Made by a program: the position numbers and the translations under genes. 64,000 nucleotides of DNA from Clostridiales bacterium (GTDB lineage: Bacteria; Bacillota; Clostridia; Lachnospirales; Lachnospiraceae): assembly GCA_018365455.1 (NCBI GenBank), contig JAGZJZ010000028.1, positions 18,581 to 82,580 on the forward strand, read 5' to 3'. Position 1 is the stretch's first letter. Every line of letters starts with the position of its first letter. Below the pieces are notes generated by a model. The model was given only the letters and a program-made list of their open reading frames with translations. It did no database searches and was not told the DNA's origin. Shown here one piece after another: positions 8,223-17,657 of this stretch.

Positions 8223-8290
8223 CTATATCGCCGGCAGACCTGCGATTTAGAGCGAAATTTAAAATTGCGCTCAAGAGCGTGTTTTATATA
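8223..8290 (-). promoter_or_regulatory. Possible divergent member of the stem-loop leader family
   Basis: On the minus strand, GAGCG...CGCTC around an AATTT/AAATT core is followed by ATCGC...GCGAT, then AGGTG and the amidase start. The order (hairpin, hairpin, RBS, ATG) matches the elements at 15721 and 41851, but the primary sequence match is weak. Confidence 0.35.
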
Positions 8291-8323
8291 ATTTATGTCT
8301 GCTGACTGAAATGGTGACTGGAA

Positions 8324-8371
8324 AAATCCGTATCAGAAAGCATACAAAGTATATGCCTCTGATACGGATTT
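8324..8371 (-). terminator. Intrinsic terminator after the GH106-like gene
   Basis: AAATCCGTATCAGA (8324-8337) and TCTGATACGGATTT (8358-8371) form a 14-bp perfect stem with a 20-nt loop; on the minus strand a T-run follows. Confidence 0.85.
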
Positions 8372-8389
8372 CCTATTTGTACCTGAATT

Positions 8390-11040
8390 TTAAAGCTGAT
8401 ATCCTTTTGCCGGAGAAAGTTTCCCATAAATTTTCTGGTTATGAACTATCCGGTAACTTCTTACTTTAAAGTAATACTTTTTATTCTTCTTCAGCCCTTT
8501 TTTGGTGTATGATACCGTCTTGCCTTTTGCAATGGTTTTTATTTTTTTGTAGCCGCTGCCTTTTTTACCAGACATCCAAATTTCATATCCACTTACCTTG
8601 CTCTGCTTTTTCCAGGTGACTGTTACTTTTGAGGATTTACCTGTCAGCTTCGTAATTACTGCGGTATTGGGCTTCGTTGCAGTTTTCAGGACTGCTCCGT
8701 CTGCATATACTTTTTTGCCGTCAATTATTTGATAAGCCTGCACTTTGAATTTATAAATGTATCCAGGTGATAATCTGGAACCGCTTTTACCTTTCAGGCG
8801 GCTGACTTTGTAAGTATTTTTAGTGCCTTTTACATCTGCCGCTGTTACATATTTTTTCTTGCTGCTGTCATAACGCAGGATTTTATAGCCGTCTGCTTTT
8901 GCTGATTTGTTCCATTTCAGTTCTATACTGTTTGTGGTGCGGCTTTTTACTTTTAAGGAAGATACCTTTGCCGGCTTTACGGTAATGCTACACTGTGCTG
9001 ACTGGCTGCTTCCATCCTGTGCCGTTACTTTTATTACAGCCTTACCAGCTGATTTTGCTGTTACTTTGCCTGTATTTCCATCTACTGCCGCGATTTGGGA
9101 ATCACTGGAGGTGTAAACAACCTTTTTATTTGAGGCATTTTCCGGGTAAATACCTGTGGATAACTGAACTGTTTTTCCTATATCCAGCGTCTTAGCACTG
9201 ATATTTAATGTGACTTTGCTTACGGGAACTGCTTTATCCGTTACTTTTACAGCAAAAGAAGCTGTCATTCCCTGGTAAGATACGGTAATGGTCTGAGTTC
9301 CAGACTTTGTTTTATCATAACCACTTATGGTGTAACCGGCAATTCTGCCGGTTGTGCCGTCTGCATAGGCCGCACTTACCTCTAGTCCGGTTAAATCCAG
9401 ATCTTCTCCGGCTGTATAAGACGTTTTTACCGGGTTTTTCGTAATTGTTATTGCATTGAGTTCTTTCTGGGTAAATCCCATGGTAACAGGGCCTTCCAGT
9501 CCGGTGTCCACCAGTGCATCATTATAGCGGTTATATTTTCTGGGTGTTACCGTTATCTGGATTTCATTTTTCCCTGTTTTTAACAAGTTGGAAATATCCA
9601 GGGTATAGGGAGCATAAAGTACGTTTCCGGCTTCTTTGCCGTTGACGGTTACCTTTGCCGCTGTATATACATTGCCAAGGTCCAGCACTGCTTTTTTGCC
9701 GCTTAGATCCCCATTCAAGGTGTAAGTTGCCTGATATACGCCGTCTGCCGAAACTTTCTGCAGTTCACCCCCCTGGAATTGGGGATCATTCCATTTTCCC
9801 AGAACTTCGCCGGTATAAGTCACCGCCTTCAAATCACCGTTTTCCTGTCCAATATTATCTTCGGTTACCGTAAGTTTTTCTACCAAAACTTCCTCTGTAT
9901 GATCTGCTGCTGCAGTGTCTAAGGTATCCGGGATTCCTTTGCTTAATACCACCTGGTCAAATTCTGCACCTGCGGGTTCACAAAGCAGTGCCACCGCCAT
10001 GCTTCTGGTGGAAGACAGTGTATCTGTGCCGGCTTTCATCGTCATTGTAATGGTATGATCTGCATTTTCCTGTGCCTCATATATGTTTCCGTTATTTAAA
10101 TCCATCCAGTAGTAATTCTGATAATCCCCATTGATCAAAAGGGTAACTTCATTCTGGCTTTCTCCAATATTTCGAATATATACCAGTTCACCGCCATCTT
10201 CTAAAGTACGCCTGTTAAATCTCAGGCTTGTATTTGTGGCATAGGACACTTTCGGAGTGGAGACGTTAGCCAGAACAGCTGCCAGATCCTCTATGGAATT
10301 AGCCAGGATACCGGTCTGGTTCTCCAGCATGGCTGCGGCTGTGTCGGCTACTTTCTGATCCTCGGCCGCATAGTTGCCATCCGCATATCCCGGCTGTGCA
10401 TTTGGCATATTGCCATAGAATATAATATCTGCTCCTGCTTCCGCCATTTCCGAGAGTTTCATCATGGTATCCACAGGCAGCTTGGAGGTCTCTACTATAA
10501 TGGCATCGTAATCCATATTTCCGCCATTTACCAGGATCTTTCCGCCGGTATACTGGGTATCTGCTGAAACGATGCTGTCATCATTTACTGCATCCCAGGT
10601 GTATCCGTTATAGTTCATAGCTTTTACCGCATCTGTTTCTGATAGGCTCCCGTTAAATGGCATATACAGAGCTACGTCTTTGCTGGCTTTACCCTGCTGC
10701 ATCAGGTAATTGGCGCGGGATGCATAAGCATTCATCTGGCTGAAATATGGCGACAGGGTATTGCTCTTTGTAACGTTGATTCCCGTAGTCGGCATAGGAG
10801 ACCATCCCTCTTCTCCGTATTGGTCAGAGCCGGCACCATAGCGGTAATTAAATCCATGATAGAAAAAATTGTTCACGCCGCTGGTTGCCATGATGTCATA
10901 TCCCACTTTTACCTGTTCCAGTGTGTTTTTAAACGGTGTGCAGCCAAGTGTATATTGCTCACAGGTAACCAGATTTCTGCCATACAGATGTGCACCGGAG
11001 GCCACTCTTCCGCTAATACGGCAGAATTCATTTGATTCTA
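8390..11040 (-). pseudogene. 5'-truncated GH106-like secreted glycoside hydrolase
   Basis: The reading frame encodes the C-terminal part of a large secreted enzyme. It opens with RVASGAHLYGRNLVTCEQ, which resembles the interior of GH106-like (alpha-L-rhamnosidase family) catalytic domains. A jelly-roll galactose-binding-like segment follows (about residues 430-495 counted from GTG 11005), then a Big_3-type Ig domain (about 513-590), a Big_2 domain (about 597-675) and two FN3-like modules to the C terminus. No signal peptide, good start codon or RBS exists: the homology-like frame runs upstream of GTG 11005 to about 11035 and a stop occurs at 11081. The N-terminal catalytic half is missing, and the junction coincides with the truncated 5' end of the divergent AraC gene, so one deletion explains both. 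GH106 is a judgement from motifs. Confidence 0.7.
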
Positions 11041-11648
11041 TCTTTTTTGAATTATTATCGGAACAGAGTATTCTTTCTAATTATTTTAAGAGTATTTTGT
11101 ATGGTAATACTGACCATCCGATGATTATTTTCAGAACCGGCAGCGATGTTCTGATCCGGTATTACATTTACCGGATTTACGATGAGTTCCGTGAGAAGGA
11201 GCCTTACCACCAGAATATGATCAGCAATTATCTGAATACCGTACTGATTATTCTTCTGCGGGAACATATCCGCAATGTAATTACAGCACAAAAACCTTCC
11301 TGTGATCAGCGGCTGCTGGGCATTCTGGAATACATACAGAAGAATTACAATACGGTTACTTTTTCAGACGTCTGCCGCCACTTTAATTATTCCTCTTCGT
11401 ATTTAAGCCGTTTAATCAAAAAATCCTTCGGACTGTCCTTTTCTCAGATCGTTCAGCATAAGCGTATGGACAAAGCAAGCTGGCTTCTAAAAGAAACGGA
11501 TATGACAGTTTCTGAAATTGCAGCGGAAATCAACTGTTCGGATGCCAGCCATTTTTGCCGGATCTTTGCAAAGGAATACCACATGCCGCCTGTGAAATTC
11601 AGAGAAATGCAGAATGAACCGCTGCAGCAATCCAGTAACGTGATATAG
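11027..11648 (+). pseudogene. 5'-truncated AraC-family regulator
   Basis: About 207 aa of an AraC regulator, from NSFDSIFFELL onward. The C-terminal double HTH is intact (about the last 100 aa: TVTFSDVCRHFNYSSSYLSR, then MTVSEIAAEINCSDASHFCR), preceded by the end of a cupin-type sensing domain. The start of that domain is absent. The frame is open back to ATG 10869 but that part is antisense to the neighbouring hydrolase gene and does not look like AraC sequence. No RBS stands before the recognisable part. It probably once controlled the adjacent hydrolase. The remnant could still be made as an N-terminal fusion, so loss of function is likely but not certain. Confidence 0.72.
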
Positions 11649-11689
11649 AAAAGGTTCACTTTCTTAAAATAATATGGGGAAACGAAAAG

Positions 11690-11738
11690 CCCTGACAGTT
11701 TTGCAGATTCTGTTCTGCAACTAAACTGTCAGGGTTTT
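11690..11738. terminator. Bidirectional terminator between AraC remnant and GH36 gene
   Basis: CCCTGACAGTTT (11690-11701) and AAACTGTCAGGG (11723-11734) form a 12-bp stem, with inner TGCAGA/TCTGCA pairing. T residues follow on the plus strand and A residues precede, so it can serve both convergent genes. Confidence 0.85.
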
Positions 11739-11783
11739 ATTTGTATATTTTTGAATATTAACATGAAATATTTGGGACTATTC

Positions 11784-13889
11784 CTATCTGCTTTTCAAAA
11801 GTATTGCCACCGCTTTAAAGTTTTCTGCAGGCCGGTAATACAAAGTCTGTTCTTTCAGCGTAACTTCTACCGGTGTGTCCGAATATAAGTCAGCAAGCTC
11901 CCACCCACTGCTATCCGGCAGCGGGATCTGAATCATCTCCGGCAATTTACCTGCAAATGTATGCAAAACCACATAGGCATCACGCTCTTCCCCCATGCGG
12001 ACCAGTCCCTGCCATCCCTCCGGATTGCGCACGCTGTTGATATCCGGTCCAAAGCGGAAGGATTTTCCATACTTAATGATTCCGGCAATTTTTTTATAAA
12101 ATGCGATTCCGGCATCGATCAGCCCCCATTGCTGCGTATTTAATTCCGTCACATCACCGGAAATGCACATCCTGCCCAGAAATGTATTGGCAATGGAATA
12201 AGCAATCCTTTTTAAGGAATCTTCTTTGCGGATCACAGCCCAGATCTGGCTCTGTCTTGGTAAAATGCAGCGGTGGAGATTGGCTGCTATAATGGGGATC
12301 TCCACACATTCATGCGCATCCGAGAATGATGCCATACTGGTTGCCTGCATGAAGCCCGGCTCCAGACGGTGTCCTCCGGAAGCACAGTTTTCCAGCACAA
12401 TCCCAGGAACTTCTTCCTTTACTTTCTCCATGAATTCCATGGTTGCTTCTATTTTCTGGCGCAGTGCTTCTCCCAGGGATTCCGCTCCATCGCAACCGAT
12501 TCCAATCGTATCATTATAATCAATCTTCATATATGTAAAGCCGTATTTTTTCAAAGTGCCGATTACCCGGTTTGTGAGATAGGCCTCTACCCAGGGATCC
12601 TGCATATCCCAGAATCTTCTCATATCTGTGGTCAGCACTTTTCCATCCCGTTTCAGTAAATGTTCCGTCATCTGATATGCCTTGGATGCACGGCCCGTAT
12701 TTTCGATTTCAAACCAGATTCCAGGCTCTAAGCCCGCTGCTTTAATTGCTTCTACCGTCTTCGCCAGCCCCTCCGGAAACAGGTCTTTCGATACCTCATA
12801 ATCTCCCATGCTGATATCCCAGGGCACTCCTTCTTCTTTATACCATCCGCAGTCAATTACAAAATAAGTAAATCCTTTACCCCGGACTGCTTCCAAAATA
12901 CTGCTGATATTCTTGTGGGACGGACATCCCCAGGTGGTACAATATTCATTGAATACGATTGGCAGCTCCTGTTCTGTCTCCGGAGCCTGATCTGCACCTT
13001 CCTCTCCCGACTTGGTAAGCCGGTATGAAATGTCATCTATATCCCTGCATTTTCCAACACTTAATATCGCCTGCGGTGTCTGAAAGCCGGCACCTGGTTC
13101 TACTTTTTTCATCCAGTGCCCAAGCTCCCGGTCAGCCAGACCGCCGCTCATTGCAATTCCTTCATCTTTTCTGTATATTTCCATCTGCCAGGATGCCCCA
13201 TGGGCAATCTGTGCGCCCCAGAAAATATGGTTTTTCTGATCCTCCAGAACCAGATATGGGAAAAACTTATTCACAGGCATAGATCCGGCCTGGCCAAACC
13301 GTTCACAGCGTACCGCATGATCCGCCCATGCAGGCTCTAACTCCAGGCGTTCAATGGGCTGGGATTCCAGGCGGCCTTCCTGACTCCATCGGCTGCGCAG
13401 CCTGTGGACTATAATCTGATCGTGGCAGTCACCTTCCACATACGGTGAAATTCCTCCCAGTGAAAAGCTTTCGAACATTTCCAGTTCTGCAGTCTCTCCG
13501 CTGTTATTTTCAAATTCGCAAAAGCTCCGGCAAAAAAGGTCACCATTCGTCCATGTAAGAAAATGGCGGACAACATACCCCCGCTCATCCTTCAGGCTGG
13601 TAATGACTGTCTGCTTCTTTCCATCCTGCAAAATATCCTGTTTCCAAAACTTCAGCAGCTGTACCGTCTGAGAATTGCGCAGGGTACTTCCCTGTGAATA
13701 AGCGCCTCCATAGGTATCTCCCGCTATCTTGATCTGAACCAGAGAGTCCGGTTCCTGTTTTTTCGAAATATCCACGGGTACCTGTTCACATGCTGGAAGC
13801 AGTATGAGTCCAACCTTTTCTTTTTTCTGATCTGTTACATATCTGGCTGTCATATCACCAAATAAATATTCTTCTAAAATTTGAATCAT
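11784..13889 (-). CDS. GH36-family alpha-galactosidase-like enzyme
   Basis: 701 aa, cytoplasmic (no signal peptide). An N-terminal beta-sandwich is followed by the (beta/alpha)8 barrel: the nucleophile motif MKIDYND has Asp457, and SFSDAHE carries the acid/base candidate Asp524; ENCASGGHRLEPG lies between. GH36 enzymes remove terminal alpha-galactose or alpha-GalNAc; which one cannot be decided here. It is the last gene of an operon with a sugar-binding lipoprotein and two permeases, so it likely hydrolyses the imported oligosaccharide. The start has AAAGGGG about 8 nt upstream. A strong terminator follows. Confidence 0.9.
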   Translation of the reverse strand: MIQILEEYLFGDMTARYVTDQKKEKVGLILLPACEQVPVDISKKQEPDSLVQIKIAGDTYGGAYSQGSTLRNSQTVQLLKFWKQDILQDGKKQTVITSLKDERGYVVRHFLTWTNGDLFCRSFCEFENNSGETAELEMFESFSLGGISPYVEGDCHDQIIVHRLRSRWSQEGRLESQPIERLELEPAWADHAVRCERFGQAGSMPVNKFFPYLVLEDQKNHIFWGAQIAHGASWQMEIYRKDEGIAMSGGLADRELGHWMKKVEPGAGFQTPQAILSVGKCRDIDDISYRLTKSGEEGADQAPETEQELPIVFNEYCTTWGCPSHKNISSILEAVRGKGFTYFVIDCGWYKEEGVPWDISMGDYEVSKDLFPEGLAKTVEAIKAAGLEPGIWFEIENTGRASKAYQMTEHLLKRDGKVLTTDMRRFWDMQDPWVEAYLTNRVIGTLKKYGFTYMKIDYNDTIGIGCDGAESLGEALRQKIEATMEFMEKVKEEVPGIVLENCASGGHRLEPGFMQATSMASFSDAHECVEIPIIAANLHRCILPRQSQIWAVIRKEDSLKRIAYSIANTFLGRMCISGDVTELNTQQWGLIDAGIAFYKKIAGIIKYGKSFRFGPDINSVRNPEGWQGLVRMGEERDAYVVLHTFAGKLPEMIQIPLPDSSGWELADLYSDTPVEVTLKEQTLYYRPAENFKAVAILLKSR

Positions 13890-13965
13890 ATATATACCCC
13901 TTTATATTTTCATTCGACTTTGAAATCTTCGAGATGTCATCCAGCTATTTAATTTTTAAACACAC

Positions 13966-14826
13966 CTAACCCTTCACTGCTCCAACTGTCATTCCTTTTA
14001 TAAAATACTTCTGCAGGCAGATAAACAATATGGCTATGGGAAGAACGGAGATCACAATCGCCGCCATGGCAGTGGTATAATCACTGGACTGTGCGGAAAA
14101 CAGAGACTGTATGGCTACTGTCAGCGTTTTTAACTGTTTTTTGCTCACATAGAGGCTTGCCAGCAGATAATCATTCCAGATCTGGAACGACTGCATGATC
14201 ACCAGCGTAGCCATAGCCGGTTTCAGCAGCGGCAGTACGATTTTATAATATGTTTTAAATACGGAGCAGCCGTCAATGCGTGCGGATTCTTCCAGTTCTA
14301 CCGGAACAGTTGACATGAAGCTGTTCATCAGGAAGACCCCGAAGGAAACTCCTGTGGCTATATACATGAAGATAATTCCGATTCTGGTATTTGTCAAATG
14401 CATATTGAAGCCAATAATGTAAATTGGTAAAAACAATGCCTGGTATGGAATCAGGATTCCAATTATAAAGTAGATATAGCAGAATTTAAAAAATTTGTGA
14501 TTGCATCTGGCAATTGCCCAGGCAGTTGTCCCGCACAGCAGTGCCAATATTAATACACTGATTGCGGTATAGAGAAACGTATTGCCAAAAGTAGTTACCA
14601 GATTCAGTTTCTTAAATGCCTGTACATAGTTGTCCAGACTGAAACTTTCCGGAAGTGCTATAGGGCTGCTTAGATAAAGCTCCTTTTTTGTTTTAAAGGA
14701 ATAATTCAAAATCATGAATATCGGTGCCATAAAAGCAATTGCACACAGACTCATTACGATCTGGATGAGGAAGGTGCTTTTTGTATATGGCTGGGAAGGT
14801 GTATCTTCTTTTTTTCTTCCAAACAT
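13966..14826 (-). CDS. Carbohydrate ABC transporter permease (MalG/LplC type)
   Basis: 286-aa inner-membrane permease of the MalG class with about six membrane spans and the EAA loop (ELEESARIDGCSVFKTYYKI) that docks the ATPase. Its ATG overlaps the stop of the upstream permease by one base, so the two are translationally coupled. No cognate MsmK/MalK-type ATPase is encoded here; such importers commonly share a genomic ATPase. Transport of a galactoside-type oligosaccharide is inferred from the downstream GH36 gene. Confidence 0.93.
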   Translation of the reverse strand: MFGRKKEDTPSQPYTKSTFLIQIVMSLCAIAFMAPIFMILNYSFKTKKELYLSSPIALPESFSLDNYVQAFKKLNLVTTFGNTFLYTAISVLILALLCGTTAWAIARCNHKFFKFCYIYFIIGILIPYQALFLPIYIIGFNMHLTNTRIGIIFMYIATGVSFGVFLMNSFMSTVPVELEESARIDGCSVFKTYYKIVLPLLKPAMATLVIMQSFQIWNDYLLASLYVSKKQLKTLTVAIQSLFSAQSSDYTTAMAAIVISVLPIAILFICLQKYFIKGMTVGAVKG

Positions 14827-15716
14827 TATGCCTGCACCTCCTTTTTCTTTAATCCTTTCACCTGTATCAGCGCTACCAGAAATAATACCAGGACTAGCGT
14901 GACGGACATTGCTGATCCATAACCGTACTGACGCCCGTTAATTGCCGTTGTGTAAGTCTGATAAATAATAGATGTAGATGCCCTTCCGGGACCTCCCTTT
15001 GTAGATGAAACCAGTAAATCATACACTTTTAAGGAACCTGTCGTGATACCTACCACACAGATCGTAATTGCAGGTGCCAGCATTGGAATTGTTACATTAA
15101 AAAATCTTTTTATGGCGCCTGCTCCATCCACTTTGGCTGCTTCATAAAGTTCTGACGGGATAGACTGCAGCCCAGCCAGATAAATTAACATCCAATAACC
15201 GATCCACTGCCAGTTATTCGCAATTAAAAGTCCTGACAATACTGTCTTGCCATCTCCAAACAGCATAAAGTTGATGTTGGTTCCCAGTGCATCATTAATT
15301 GCCGGAAGTACATTGGAGTACATTTTCAGCCATACAAAACCAACGATGACCGCACTGATCAGACAAGGCACAAAGAATGCAGTTCGGTAAATTTTCTGAC
15401 CTTTTATCCCACTGTCCAGCGCTACTGCAAATAAAAGTGCAACGATATTCTGAATAACGGTATTGCCGATGGTAAATAAAATAGTAAACCACCATGCAGA
15501 TCTGAAATCAGAATCCTGAAACAAATCCATATAATTTTTTAATCCCACAAATGGCTTTACCGCAGACATACCGTCCCAGCTGGTGAGCGAATACCGGAAT
15601 GCCATTAACATGGGAATAATAAGCCCGATTGTAAAAATAATAAAGCCTGGCAGAACCAGTATCAAATATTGGCGGAACAGTTTTTTATCCATGCCCTTTT
15701 TTTTCAATTTTGTCAT
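14826..15716 (-). CDS. Carbohydrate ABC transporter permease (MalF/LplB type)
   Basis: 296-aa permease of the MalF class, six predicted membrane spans, with the EAA loop ELYEAAKVDGAGAIKRFF. It forms the membrane channel with the following MalG-type protein. Translation starts at ATG 15716 behind AGGAGG; the sequence between this gene and the binding-protein gene upstream contains two strong hairpins (15721-15792), which may lower permease expression relative to the binding protein. Confidence 0.93.
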   Translation of the reverse strand: MTKLKKKGMDKKLFRQYLILVLPGFIIFTIGLIIPMLMAFRYSLTSWDGMSAVKPFVGLKNYMDLFQDSDFRSAWWFTILFTIGNTVIQNIVALLFAVALDSGIKGQKIYRTAFFVPCLISAVIVGFVWLKMYSNVLPAINDALGTNINFMLFGDGKTVLSGLLIANNWQWIGYWMLIYLAGLQSIPSELYEAAKVDGAGAIKRFFNVTIPMLAPAITICVVGITTGSLKVYDLLVSSTKGGPGRASTSIIYQTYTTAINGRQYGYGSAMSVTLVLVLFLVALIQVKGLKKKEVQA

Positions 15717-15720
15717 TTTT

Positions 15721-15792
15721 ATACCTCCTGCGTACCGCAGACAAGTCTGCGGTACTGCATTTATTAAGTAGTTTGAAAGTTCCTTTCAAACT
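15721..15792 (-). promoter_or_regulatory. Double stem-loop leader element before the permease gene
   Basis: Hairpin A: AGTTTGAAAG/CTTTCAAACT (15770-15792, 3-nt loop). Hairpin B: GTACCGCAGAC/GTCTGCGGTAC (15732-15755, 2-nt loop). CAGGAGGTATAA and the ATG follow immediately. The element at 41851-41923 has the same hairpin A arms, the same RBS block and a hairpin B of different sequence but the same fold. Inside this operon it may stabilise the upstream message or set stoichiometry. Confidence 0.75.
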
Positions 15793-15826
15793 TGATGCCA
15801 TGAATACCACAAGCTGGCTTGGAGTA

Positions 15827-17251
15827 CTAATTTGCTGAGCTGGCATCTACCCTTGCATCGGATGCTTTCAGGCAGTCTTCAAAAGTCTCATCACCCTGAA
15901 GCCATGCTGCGATGTCTTTTGCATTTTCTTCCTGGAATCCGCCCCATACCAGCTGGTTATTTCCAAGAGTTACGTCTACGATCATTCCATCGGCTGCATA
16001 TTTATCAATATCTTCCTGGCTTGGATTTGAGAATGTTGGGGATACATCTTTTAACATGGATGCCGTCTTGGTATAGTCATAGATTTCTACTGCGAGTTCC
16101 TGGTCAGATGTAAGCACATCCAATACACAGTTGATTGCATTCTGGTTTTCGCTTTTAGCACTTGTCATAACTGTGATGTTTGGTTCGAATATTAATTTGG
16201 AATCACCAGTCTGATTCGGGAACGGGAAAATACCAAAGTCAAAGTTCTCATCGATATCCAGGAAATTCTGAATGGACCAGGAACCGGATACTTTCATTGC
16301 TGCTTCCCCTAATACCATCTTTGCGTCACAATCCGTCTGTTCCATTGAGAATGTATTTTCAAAAGTATTATCAAATATTAACTTGTTGTTCTGATATGCT
16401 GCCTGCATTTCTGTGCTGTCACTGAAGGTTACTTCTTTGGCTCTGAATTTGTCTCCCCACTCAGGATCTTTGTTGAACACATCATTCATTGCAAACTGCA
16501 TAGTTACATTTCCGATAGACCAGGTGTCCACCATATGGCTTGCAAATGGAGTGATATTTTTTGCTTTACAGTCATCAATGATTTTCTGCAGGTCATCCAT
16601 GGTTTTGGGAACTTCCCATCCATTGTCTTTAAACATGGTCTTGTTATAGTAAACGCCCTGATACAGTGCATTGTATACCATTCCGTATGTCTTGCCGTCT
16701 ATGGTTACATTTTCTCTGGCTGCATCCAGCCCTCTGTCCAGGTAAGTGCTGTCGATTTCGCCGAGCACGCCCTGGGGTGCATAAGTGGCAACATCCTGAG
16801 CCTTGCCAATCATAATATCCGGCAGTCCTGACTGCATGTACTGCTGCATTTTCGGCTGGAAATCATTTCCCCAGTCCACACATTCCCATTCCAGTTTTAC
16901 ATTGGGATATTTTTCTGCTAAAGCTTCATCGATCATATCTTCAATGCCCGCATCTGTGGTAGACTGCCCTGCTAATACGGATAAGGTTACTTCTTCTTCG
17001 GGATTGACTGCTGCTGCACTGCCCTCTGCTTTCGCCTGGGTTTCCCCTGCATCTGTCTGAACATCTGTCTTTTCTTCCGTCACGGCTTCTGACTTTGCTT
17101 CTGTTTTGGCTTCTGTTTTCGCTTCTGTCTGACTCTCTGTCTTTGCCTCACTTTTTGCTTCTGTTTCTATCGCTCCGCCTCCGCAACCTGCCAGCATGCC
17201 GGCCGTCATAGATGTAATTAACATAAAACTGATCACTGTTTTCTTCTTCAT
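15827..17251 (-). CDS. Sugar-binding lipoprotein of an ABC importer
   Basis: 474 aa from ATG 17251, chosen because AAGGAGG lies 7-8 nt upstream and the protein then begins MKKKTVISF with a lipoprotein signal and lipobox LAGC (mature Cys near residue 23). A Glu/Ala/Lys/Thr-rich linker of about 55 aa separates the lipid anchor from a family 1 solute-binding domain (starts near VTLSVLAGQSTTDAGIEDM). First gene of the operon with two permeases and GH36. It is a paralogue of the binding protein at 31536-32885, with matching blocks such as PNVKLEWECVDWG. A 30-bp motif shared with the gene at 25550 lies upstream. Confidence 0.92.
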   Translation of the reverse strand: MKKKTVISFMLITSMTAGMLAGCGGGAIETEAKSEAKTESQTEAKTEAKTEAKSEAVTEEKTDVQTDAGETQAKAEGSAAAVNPEEEVTLSVLAGQSTTDAGIEDMIDEALAEKYPNVKLEWECVDWGNDFQPKMQQYMQSGLPDIMIGKAQDVATYAPQGVLGEIDSTYLDRGLDAARENVTIDGKTYGMVYNALYQGVYYNKTMFKDNGWEVPKTMDDLQKIIDDCKAKNITPFASHMVDTWSIGNVTMQFAMNDVFNKDPEWGDKFRAKEVTFSDSTEMQAAYQNNKLIFDNTFENTFSMEQTDCDAKMVLGEAAMKVSGSWSIQNFLDIDENFDFGIFPFPNQTGDSKLIFEPNITVMTSAKSENQNAINCVLDVLTSDQELAVEIYDYTKTASMLKDVSPTFSNPSQEDIDKYAADGMIVDVTLGNNQLVWGGFQEENAKDIAAWLQGDETFEDCLKASDARVDASSAN

Positions 17252-17290
17252 TTTAAATTCCTCCTTAAGACTTTTCTTTGTTATGTCTAA

Positions 17291-17347
17291 ATTATACTGA
17301 TTTTTATAGGGTGGGAGGTAGGACAAAACGGAAAAAATAAGTTGTAC
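17291..17347 (-). promoter_or_regulatory. Promoter with 30-bp putative activator site (sugar operon)
   Basis: Minus-strand -10 TATAAT at 17291-17296; no TTGACA-like -35 at the right spacing. The 30-bp motif at 17318-17347 (plus strand gtaggacaaaa...ttgtac) touches the -35 position, as expected for an AraC-type activator site. It matches 25607-25636 at 24 of 30 positions, and the offset from the -10 box is identical (27 bp). Confidence 0.65.
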
Positions 17348-17574
17348 ATTTTTGAAAATTTCTTCTGGAAAACTTTACCCGGTATTTGTTACCCTCCCGG
17401 GTCACAGTGAACGTCAGACGGGTCTGGTACGCCTTCTTATTTCGTACATGGTCTTCATATACAAAACCTCTTCATCGGCAAAATTCAATTTAGAACAACT
17501 GATGAAACACTTACCAATCTGTGCTAAGATAGAATATAAACTAACAGTAGAGTTCGCAGAAATAACCTTTTTTG
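17348..17574. other. Intergenic region upstream of the XRE-ABC gene
   Basis: No gene recognised. It holds an imperfect inverted pair ACCCGG/CCCGGGT near 17378-17402. An 82-aa open frame on the plus strand has no RBS or family resemblance. Confidence 0.3.
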
Positions 17575-17623
17575 TTGACTCTACCACTGGTAGGTGTTAA
17601 TTGGCCGCTAAAGTATTTATAAT
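17575..17623 (+). promoter_or_regulatory. Promoter/operator for the XRE-ABC pair
   Basis: TTGACT (17575-17580) abuts the palindrome CTACCA-C-TGGTAG (17581-17593), followed by GTTAAT and, further on, TATAAT (17618-17623). A -35 box followed by a palindrome in the spacer recalls MerR-type promoters, but the palindrome could equally be the operator for the XRE domain of the downstream protein. Confidence 0.4.
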
Positions 17624-17657
17624 CGGACTTAAAGCAGAGAGAAGGAGGGTATGAAAA

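Noticed and set aside
10869..11026. N-terminal extension of the AraC regulator from ATG 10869
   Set aside because: This part is the antisense of the hydrolase coding sequence and does not resemble an AraC sensing domain.
17378..17450. Possible riboswitch upstream of the XRE-ABC gene
   Set aside because: Only short GC-rich pairings are present and no known aptamer consensus could be matched.
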